This document shows, in pieces, positions 56,877 through 64,000 of a stretch of DNA of 64,000 nt; position 1 is the first letter of the stretch; every line of letters begins with the position of its first letter. This DNA is from Aegilops tauschii subsp. strangulata (Eukaryota > Streptophyta > Magnoliopsida > Poales > Poaceae), in the NCBI RefSeq assembly GCF_002575655.3, contig NC_053039.3:224087622-224151621 (forward strand), read 5' to 3'. Under the pieces are notes generated by a model. That model saw only the letters and a program-made list of their open reading frames with translations. It did no database searches and was not told where the DNA came from. Made by a program: the position numbers and the translations under genes.

Positions 56877-57020
56877 AAAAGCAACAAGTCAATATTAGAA
56901 GCTAACAAGTGTCCAGGCCTGGATCTATATGCATTATATTATGGAACAACGGGGGGAGTACAAGCCGAGGGATGTAATTCCCGTATAAGCATTAATTTAA
57001 TGTGCTTAGTTCAAATTATT
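56877..57020. other. Short unassigned stretch right of the split exon
   Basis: Probable intron or intergenic sequence of CACTA-J. Nothing else is recognised. Confidence 0.5.
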
Positions 57021-58780
57021 GCACCAAAATGGCTACAAAAATCATACATGTGTCCTTGGATGCATTTTTAGGTCCCATTGAGAATCTTGGTTTTTAGGTC
57101 CCATTGAGAATGAGAATGAATTACAACTGTCTCGGCGTCTGGCTCGACCTCGGACATTGAGAATCTCGGTTTTTAAATCCCCGTAAATCCAAAACTCACC
57201 CGAAAATCGTGAAACTTGGCATCGTGTCACGACATGGCACATATATGTCGAGGAAAAAAATTGTCCATTTCGGGGCAAGTTTTATTACAAGCCTCTTAGA
57301 AACCGGAGCTTCTCTCAAGAAGCCTCGTGGTTCTGATAGGGAAACGTGTCCCCCTTGTGGGTGAAACGATAATCATTGCCTCTTTTCTCCTTGTATTTTT
57401 TTCTATAGGCAACATGGAACGACAAGATATCCGTGCTGAAATTTAAAATTATTCAGGGTTCGTTTGGCCTTTCTATACATTAATTGAGTTTCCTAGGCAT
57501 TTAATGTCCATAATTCAAATATGAACTACAAATAAATGCTCCAGTTCACCAAAATGGCTAGAAGAATCATACATGTGTCATTTGGTGCATGTTTAGGTCC
57601 CATGCAAGGAATGGGAATGAATTACAATCATACCGGCGTCCTGGCTCGTCCTCAAACATTTGGAATCTCCGTTTTTAAATCCCCGTAAATCCAAAACTCA
57701 CCAGAAAGTCATGAAAGTTGGCATGGTGTCAAGTCATGGCACATATATGTCGTGGTAAAAAACAATGTCCAATTTGGGCCAAGCTTTATTACAAACCTCT
57801 TACAAACCGGAGCCTCTCGCAAGAACCCTCGTGGTTTCGATAGGGAAACGTGTCCCCTTGTGGGCGAAACGATAATCGCTCCCTCTTCTAGCCTTGTATT
57901 TTCTTCTACACGCAACATGGAACAACGGGAGATTTGTGCTAAACTTTGAAATTATTCAGGGTTCGTTTGACCTTTTTTATTCATTAATTGAGTTTTCTAG
58001 GCATTTAATGTCCATAATTCAAATCCGAACTACAAATACATGCTCCAGTGCACCAAAATGACTAGAAAAACCATACATGTGTCCTCGGGGTGCATGTTTA
58101 GGTCCCATTGAAGGAATGGGAATGAATTCAACCGTCTCGGCGTCCTGGCTCGGCCTCAAACATTGCGAATATCGGTTTTTAAATCTCCGTTAATCCAAGA
58201 ATCACCAGAAAATCATGAAACTTGGCATGGTGTCACGACATGGCACATATATGTCATGGTAAAAATATTGTCCAATTTGGGCAGCTATATTTCAATCCTC
58301 TTACAAACCGAAGCTTCTCACAACCCTCGTGGTTCCGGTAGGGAAACATGCCCCTCTTGTGGGCGAAATGATAATCGTTGCCTCTTCTCACCATGAAATT
58401 TTGTTTTTTACAGGCAACATAGAATACCAGGAGTGTCGTGCTGAAATTTGAAACTGTTCAGGGTTCGTTTGGCCATTTTATATATTAATTGAGTTTTCTA
58501 GGCATTTAATGTAGTCCATAATTCAAATTTGAACTACAATCACATGCTCTAGTGAAACAAAATGGGTGGAAAATCGTACATGTGTCATTGGGTGCATGTT
58601 TAGGTCTCATTGAAGGAATGGGAATGAATTACAAACGTCTCATCATCCTAAAACATTGAGAATCTCGGTTTTTAAATCCCAGTAAATCGGAAACTCACCC
58701 AAAAAATATGAAACTTGGCATGGTTTCATGTCATGGCACACATATGCCGTGGTAAAAAAATTGTCCAGTTTGAGACAAGG
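57021..58780. repeat. ~505-525-bp tandem repeat, about 3.5 copies
   Basis: Units start at 57021, 57546, 58050 and 58554 with (G/T)CACCAAAATGGCTA-like text followed by ATACATGTGTCC. Each runs through GCATGTTTAGGTCCCATTGA, TCTCGGTTTTTAAATCCCCG, GGCACATATATGTCGTGG, CGTGTCCCCCTTGTGGG and GGTTCGTTTGGCC. The fourth stops about 225 bp in. Units look roughly 85-90% similar by eye. There is no conserved open frame. It is probably an internal repeat of CACTA-J. Confidence 0.85.
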
Positions 58781-59555
58781 TGCACACATATAATCGCCAA
58801 GGAAGTCCTTTTGAAACAAATAGCTGACACGTTAATATTGCAAACCGTTGTATTATATGAACCGTGTGTGTTCCAGTAACCATTTATGTGCGGCCACGCA
58901 TCCCTCTTTTCTTATGGGATAGTACTACCTTCGTCCTTGTTCATTAGTCATCTTTGTATTTTGTACCAAAATTTAACCATACTCGATGGCGTGCGTGCAG
59001 CTGTTTGATTAGACGGGACGAGTGCGAGAGTTCGCTGTGCAGGCTCGACGGGACGCGTGCGAACAGTCCGCCGCGCAGGCTCAACGGGACGCATGCATCC
59101 TGTCCACCTCGCTGGCTCGACAGGACATGTGCGAGCAACAAGGCCGCCCATGCTTAATGGGAAGCGAGTTCTTTGACCTCCATCCACCAGCCGCCCGCCT
59201 CGCTCACAACTTCTCCATTAATGGCGGCCGAGCCGCTATTTGACACACGGTTAATTAAAGCACCTGGACGGAGGGTGTTTGCTTGTGATCCCATGGCCCC
59301 GCTGAACATCAGCATTTTCTTTGTTCGTGTTTTCAACTCGTATTCCGGATAATTTAGAATGCCACATAGGGCAACGGATAATACGATGACAAATAAAATG
59401 GAAACGGATAATACGACGACAAATTCACAATGCCGCGGATAATAATTGTCTTACATATTCCGAATAATTTAAAATGCCACATGCGGCAAAGCTCGGAAGA
59501 CACAGGGGCAAGAGAAGAAGGAAATCATAGACAATGATCTGGGTCGCTACTGTCT
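58781..59555. other. Intergenic stretch with a 36-bp minisatellite and a small duplicated AT block
   Basis: Apart from the minisatellite at 59012-59154, this holds a repeated phrase (GGATAATACGA(T/C)GACAAAT, 59378 and 59406; AATGCCACAT(A/G), near 59358 and 59474). No gene is recognised. The minisatellite produces open frames on both strands because its period is a multiple of three. Confidence 0.6.
59012..59154. repeat. 36-bp minisatellite, four copies
   Basis: GACGGGACG(A/C)GTGCGA-like units begin at 59012, 59047, 59083 and 59119, each ending GCAGGCTC or GCTGGCTC. They would encode a 12-residue repeat in either direction, but neither frame has a supported start or known relatives. Confidence 0.8.
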
Positions 59556-60158
59556 CTACTCCTCAATGGATCGCCGGGAGACGACATCCTCCCGCTCCTT
59601 CTTCAATTCCTCACGACTTTGCTTGACAGCAGCCACGGATTCCTCCACCTCCTGCTCTCACTCGATCCAGAGGTTCCTCAAGTCACCCATCAGCTCCTCG
59701 ACGGCCGCTTTCAGCATCATCCCCGAGGCACTGCTCTACTCATGCAGCTTCTTCCAGTCAGCGGCCTCCTCCTCCATCTCGGCGAGCGCCTTGAGGAGCT
59801 TCGCATTGTCACCCATCAGTTGCTCGATGAGGCCGGCCGCCTTCTCAATCGAGGCATTGCTAATCTTGAGCAGCTTCATCAAGCCATCGACCAGCTCTTG
59901 CTGCTTAATGAGGCCAGCGATAATGTCATCATCGTTGGCCAAGGACTTCAGCAACGCCAGCTCGTCGTGATCGGCGACGCGGCGAGTTCGCTTATGAGAG
60001 CCCTCGTGTGCCGGTGAGCGCTCGTTCGAGGGCTCCATGGCGCGCCGGGACATCTCTGCTGCGGCTGCCGCATAGCGGCGGGACCTTTCTAGTGCTTCCG
60101 CGGCCTTGATCTTTGCTCGCCGGTTATATGTCCACCCAAAACTCCTCCTACCGGTCAT
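59556..60158 (-). pseudogene. Coiled-coil protein gene of unknown function, two in-frame stops
   Basis: The minus-strand ATG at 60158 opens a GC-rich frame of 201 codons ending at the TAG at 59556-59558. It has internal TAG (59736-59738, codon 141) and TGA (59658-59660, codon 167). The start is basic, with SFGWTYNRRAKIKAAEALER, followed by an Ala/Arg-rich helix and a nuclear-localisation-like SHKRTRRV. Long heptad-type helices follow with LIKQQELVDGLMKLLKISNA and LMGDNAKLLKALAEMEEEAA. The text beyond both stops keeps the coiled-coil character, so the stops are probably mutations. A TATA box lies ~80 bp upstream. It is not a transposon enzyme and may be a host gene copied into the transposon region. 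The family is not known to me. Confidence 0.65.
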
Positions 60159-60235
60159 GGCAGAACGACTTGACAGGAAAGACTTGTTTTGTGGGTGATG
60201 TGGAGAGGAACTGTGAAGTAATTTTCGAGTGGGTA

Positions 60236-60246
60236 GTTTTTATAGC
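60236..60246 (-). promoter_or_regulatory. TATA box upstream of the coiled-coil gene
   Basis: The minus strand reads GGCTATAAAAACTACCC, about 80 bp before the ATG, with a C/A-rich leader between. Spacing fits a plant promoter with a ~50-nt 5' UTR. Confidence 0.6.
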
Positions 60247-60249
60247 CTG

Positions 60250-60703
60250 GTGCTAAGTGTGAACACCTTTAGGTATGATCGGTGTGAACAGATTTGCAAT
60301 TACTTATTGTGTTGTAATCTGGAATGTGACGAGAAACTAGGTCAAAATTTATTGATGGTTCTGGGCTCAAAGCTCGTTTTTGTTGTTCTGTCTCATCGCA
60401 AACGGTTCTTATGGATCAACCGTATGCCACGCATCGAAAGCTCGAAACGGTCCCCGGATGGCATACATGGGCCCGCGTTCTCGGATGTACGTGTACATGT
60501 CTGCCCACTATCACACATGGTCAAGATATCACCATCGTGTCTGATGGACGCGCTGTCGCGCCTCCGACAGGGTGCCAGAAGCTTGACCAGAATTGCAATA
60601 TGCAGGTGTGATTGCTCGTCGTTGAGGCGGCCGCGACACGCTTTGCTCGTGTCCGTCCGTGCGTATTGCTCGCCATTGAGGCGCCCGCGGCATGCTCCAC
60701 TCT
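60250..60703. other. Region upstream of the coiled-coil gene, no gene seen
   Basis: This is GC-rich, gene-flank-like sequence. The overlapping frames at 60229-60708 have no recognisable domain. The phrase GCTCG(T/C)C(G/A)TTGAGGCG(G/C)CCGCG occurs twice near 60613 and 60667 with ~54 bp spacing. Confidence 0.5.
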
Positions 60704-60811
60704 TGTAGGATCGAAAGTATGTCTAGAGGGGGGTGATTAGACTACATGACCAAATAAAAATCTAGCCTTTCCCAATTTCAAGTCTTGGCAGATTTTAGCA
60801 ACTTATCACAA
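60704..60811 (-). repeat. LTR remnant of element H (last 108 bp of the LTR)
   Basis: TGTAGGATCGAAAGTATGTC and the following ~90 bp match 62275-62384 with a few single-base differences and then stop abruptly after CTTATCACAA, where gag C-terminal sequence begins. Confidence 0.88.
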
Positions 60812-62190
60812 ATCTAGCCTTATCTTGTTTAGCATGATTAATAGCAAGTTCCTCATAGTTTTCATCACTAGAGTTGTCAACAAGTAAATCATCATCACCT
60901 AGCAAATCATCTTCATCACTATTGAAATCAATATACTCGGGGTGTCATACCTTTGGGCCTTTAGCCATGAAGCATCTTCCAATTCCTTCATTTGGTGAGT
61001 CAAATATGTCATAGGAGTTGGTTGACACAAGTGCTAGACCGGCAACACTTTGATCTTGAGTATATTCTGAGTCGGAGTGATAACTTCTCTCAGAGTGGTG
61101 GTCGGAGTCAGAGTCGGAGACCCATTCACCAACATGAGCTTGATGTCTTCATTTTGCGTAGCTCCTTGATGACTTGTCCTTTCTTTCCGAATCCTTGCTT
61201 CTGCGAGAGGTTCTTCATTCATAACGATCATCTCTACTCCATCTCTCCCTTGGAGGTGATTCTTCTCTTTTGCTTCTCCTTTTAGGTGATTCTTCTCTTC
61301 TTTTGTAGGGAGCCGTACACTCATTGGAATAGTGTCCGGGTCTTCCACAATTGTAGCAATTGCGCTCACGACTAGAAGATCTTTTGTCATTGTAGGACGT
61401 TGACTTGAAACTTCTTTCTTTGCTTCTACTCTTGTAGAACTTGTTGAAGTTCTTCACCATTAGGCTCAATTTTTCATTGAAGGCTTGTTTCTCACTTCAT
61501 GATGTAGCAGCATCACATGAGGCTTTGTAAGCACCACTAGAATTGTTGTGAAGCTCTTCCTTATCCTTGAGTGACATCTCATGAGCAACAATTCTACCAA
61601 TGACTTCGGTTGGCTTGAGATCTTAGTAATTGGGCATCATTTGGATCAAAGTGCACACGGTATCATATTTTCCATCTAATGCTCTTAGGATCTTCTTGAT
61701 GATGAATCTGTCGGTCATCTATTCACTTCCTAAGCCGGCAATCTCATTTGTGATGAGAGCAAGCCTAGAGTACATTTCAGCGACACCTTCACCATCCTTC
61801 ATTTTGAACTTGTCAAGCTGACTTTGAAGCACATCCAATTTGGATTCCTTGACGGAGTCGGTACCTTCCTGCATATCAATCAAAGTATCCCAAATTTCCT
61901 TAGCATTCTCAAGATGGCTGATTTTGTTGAATTGTTCGTGGCACAATCCGTTGAAGAGGATATCGCAAGCTTGAGCATTGTATTGCAACATCTTCAATTC
62001 TTCCGCGGTTGCTTCACAATTAGGTTCTCTCCCATCAAAGAATTCACCTTGCAAGCCAATACACACAATAGCCTAAACGGCGGGGTTATGTCCAAGAATG
62101 TGCATTTTCATCTTATGCTTCCAACTAGCGAAAATTAGTACCATCAAAGTAAGGACCTCTACGGTGGTAATTTCCCTCGCTAGATGCCAT
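60812..62190 (-). pseudogene. Copia Gag of element H (UBN2 type with CCHC knuckle)
   Basis: The ATG at 62188-62190 opens gag. A one-base gain near codon 19 shifts the frame (hitting TAG at 62125-62127), and a further stop lies near 62072. The best open piece, 61719-62066, has the UBN2-type core with CDILFNGLCHEQFNKISHLE, AKEIWDTLI and LDKFKMKDGEGVAEMYSRL. At 61215-61469 the frame carries basic SRSKERSFKSTSYNDKRSSS and a perfect CCHC knuckle, CYNCGRPGHYSNEC, then Arg/Ser/Glu-rich sequence. A very acidic tail (DDLLGDDDLL-like) reaches the deletion junction at 60811. Gag binds and packages element RNA. The matching pol is missing. Confidence 0.82.
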
Positions 62191-62260
62191 ACTCTCCTAG
62201 GTTGTGAAACCAAGGCTATGATCACCAAAGCTATGGAAATCAAGTCAAATGGAGACCAAA

Positions 62261-62272
62261 GCTCTGATACCA
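62261..62272 (-). other. Primer binding site of element H
   Basis: The minus strand reads TGGTATCAGAGC, the exact initiator-methionine-tRNA site of copia elements, two bases from the LTR end. Confidence 0.9.
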
Positions 62273-63065
62273 CTTGTAGGATCGAAAGTATGTCTAGAGG
62301 GGGGGTGATTAGACTACTTGACCAAATAAAAATCTAGCCTTTTCCCAATTTTAAGTCTTTGCAGATTTTAGCAACTTATCACAAGTCAAGCAATCAACCT
62401 ACACATGCAATTCTAAGAGTATAGCAGTGGAATGTAAATCATTGCATATGAAGGTAAGGGGGAGGAGTTTGGAGGGAGCAAAGGCAATGTAGACACGGAG
62501 ATTTTTGGCGTGGTTCCGATAGGTGGTGCTATCGTACATCCACGTTGATGGAGACTTCAAGCCACGAAGGGTAATGGTTGCGCGAGTCCACAGAGGGCTC
62601 CACCCATGAAGGGTCCATGAAGAAGCAACCTTGTCTATCCCACCATGGCCGTCGCCCATGAAGGACTACCCTCACTTGGGTAGACTTTCACAAAGTAGGC
62701 GATCTCCTGCCCTTACAAACTCCTTGGTTCAACTCCACAATCTTGACGGAGGCTCCCAAATGACACCTAACCAATCTAGGAGACACCACTCTCCAAAAGG
62801 TAATAGATGGTGTGTTGAGGATGAACTCCTTGCCCTTGTGCTTCAAATGATAGTCTCCCCAACACTCAACTCTCTCGCATAGATTTGGATTTGGTGGAAA
62901 GATGATTTGAGTGGAAAGCAACTTGGGGAAGGCTAGAGATCAAGATTCTTGTGGTTGGATTGGAATATCTTAGTCTCAACACATGAGTAGGTGGTTCTCT
63001 CTCAAAAATAAATGCTGGAAGTGTAGGCACGTTCTGATGGCTCTCCTCACCAATGGAGGAAGGGT

Positions 63066-63086
63066 GGAGGGGTATATATGGCCTCC
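63066..63086 (-). promoter_or_regulatory. TATA box in the element H LTR
   Basis: The minus strand has GGCCATATATACCCCTCC. Position within the LTR and the array of palindromes upstream fit a U3 promoter. Confidence 0.6.
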
Positions 63087-63120
63087 ACACAAAACCTAAC
63101 CGTTACACACAATTTACCAA

Positions 63121-63560
63121 ACTCGGTGGGACCGAATAGTGAAACTCGCTCAGACCGATTTAGTTCAAAATGTGAACGTTAGGTTTTTCGGTGGGACCGA
63201 TATGCTAGGGTTAGGGCATAACTTGATCTCGGTGAGACCGATCACATGAACTTGGTCAAACCGATTTCAGTAACAGGAAAACAAAGGGTTGGTCAGGCAA
63301 ACTCGGTGGGGCCAATCGCTCATTTCGGTGAGATCGAAACGTTACGAAAAGGAAACAGAGAGTTTGCACTGCGAACTCGATGGGACTGATCGCACATTTC
63401 GGTTAGACCAAAACATTACGAAGGGAAACAAAGAGTTTGCAATCCCATCTCGGTGAGATCGAGATCCCTATTGGTGAGACCGAACTGATTAGGGTTTCTG
63501 GCTATGGCTATGTCAAGTGAACTCGGTGGCCCCGGATAGATCAAGTTGGTGGGGCCGAGT
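63121..63560. repeat. Array of ~13 imperfect palindromes, consensus TCGGTGAGACCGA
   Basis: Reading left to right, variants such as CTCGGTGGGACCGA, TTCGGTGGGACCGA, CTCGGTGAGACCGA, TTCGGTGAGATCGA, CTCGATGGGACTGA and TTGGTGGGGCCGA recur every 20-60 bp. Half-sites TCGGT and ACCGA are the most conserved. Spacers have no similarity to one another. The array is in the U3 part of a minus-strand LTR. Confidence 0.85.
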
Positions 63561-63907
63561 TTGACTTTAGGTTTAGGACATATGTGAAATGAGAAAGTGG
63601 TTGAGGGTTTTGGAGCATATCACTAAGCATTTTGAGCAAGCAAGCCATTAAGCAACACCTCATCCCCTTTTAATAGTATTGGCTTTTCCTATGGACTCAA
63701 TGTGATCTTGGATCACTAAAAATGAAAAAGTAGAGTCTTGTGCTTTTGCCAACATGTGTCCTTAGCATTTTGAGGGGTCCACATCTCTAGTCCATGCCAT
63801 GCGAATCATTGAACTTTCTGAAATGATCATCTTTAAAGAGTATTAGTTCAATGAGCTATATGTTGCTAAGAATTACCAAAACCACCCAGGGATTAGTTGC
63901 ACTTCCA

Positions 63908-64000
63908 ATCTCCCCCTTTTTGGTAATCGATGACAACATATAGATCAAAGCTTCAACAAATGATAATAAGAATGAAATACATCGCTGCTTTGAGAAGTAT
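63908..64000 (-). other. Polypurine tract and internal 3' end of the neighbouring H unit
   Basis: The minus strand at 63908-63921 reads AAAAAGGGGGAGAT, the polypurine tract of this copia group, directly abutting the LTR. The remaining 79 bp (CATCGATTACC-like text and beyond) belong to the internal region of the next unit, which runs off the window. Confidence 0.75.

Larger units (their letters stand above)
62275..63907 (-). repeat. Complete LTR of element H (1,633 bp)
   Basis: It runs (minus strand) from TGGAAGTGCAACTAATCCC to CATACTTTCGATCCTACA. It is bounded by a primer site on its left and a polypurine tract on its right. A minus-strand CATATATACCCCTCC (about 63068-63083) is the TATA candidate. 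A dozen imperfect palindromes TCGGTGAGACCGA lie just upstream of it at 63121-63560. The R/U5 part has repeated CCTTCGTGGG(T/C) phrases (about 62560-62665). Several frames inside (62399-63090) are LTR sequence and not genes. Confidence 0.85.
60704..64000 (-). mobile_element. Copia element H, minus strand; truncated unit plus the LTR of a neighbouring unit
   Basis: On the minus strand, from right to left, there is internal sequence and polypurine tract of another unit (64000-63908), a complete LTR (63907-62275), a primer site (62272-62261), and gag (62190 to 60812). A junction at 60811/60812 then goes directly into the last 108 bp of an LTR (60811-60704). Protease, integrase, RT and RNase H of the left unit are deleted. 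The central LTR has a primer site on one side and a polypurine tract on the other, so it is shared by two units, the signature of a tandem element made by unequal recombination. Confidence 0.75.

Overview
This window looks like intergenic DNA from a large grass genome of the Triticeae (wheat, Aegilops, rye or barley type). It is almost wholly transposable elements nested in one another. Support comes from Angela/BARE-1/WIS-type copia LTRs (ends TGTTGGGGAACGTAG and CCTAGAGGCAATAATA), Athila-lineage gypsy LTRs starting TGATACGTC with a TGGCGCCGTTGCCGGGGA-type primer site, CACTA termini with long subterminal repeats, and plant-type pol genes. I see no intact host gene, tRNA, rRNA or CRISPR array. 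Family names rest on recognition of termini and proteins, not on a database search.

Left part (1-15358). A CACTA transposon enters from the left and ends at 11860. A complete minus-strand Angela-like copia element (1187-9745) sits inside it. The CACTA element lies in the internal region of a minus-strand gypsy element ('K'), of which only the primer site and 5' LTR (11928-13608) are visible. K in turn interrupts the 3' LTR of a larger minus-strand Athila-like element ('B', 13609-40385).

Middle part (15359-40385). B's internal region is opened by a plus-strand gypsy-like element 'C' (15359-31377). C is split inside its only recognisable ORF by a BARE/WIS-like copia element 'D' (17066-25715) with a perfect 5-bp target duplication. 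The rest of B holds a broken gag-protease region, no visible reverse transcriptase or integrase, and an Athila ORF-1-like gene where pol/env would lie. Two solo LTRs (35646-36292 and 38031-39514) interrupt B, each with a perfect 5-bp target duplication.

Right part (40386-64000). Short remnants of other retroelements precede a second CACTA-like transposon ('J', from 40818). An Athila-lineage element 'F' (42158-56819) is inserted in an exon of a gene inside J. F carries gag, protease, RT, RNase H and integrase with a few frameshifts, plus a coiled-coil ORF after pol. A 4.3-kb inverted-repeat DNA element interrupts F's gag. To the right of F come a ~500-bp tandem repeat, a 36-bp minisatellite and a coiled-coil pseudogene with its own TATA box. 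The window ends in a copia element ('H') that appears to be part of a tandem multi-LTR array.

Nested insertion order that can be read: B is older than K; K is older than CACTA-1; CACTA-1 is older than Angela. Separately B is older than C and C is older than D. J is older than F, and F is probably older than the 4.3-kb DNA insert. The elements supply one another with insertion sites only; no operon-like cooperation is visible.
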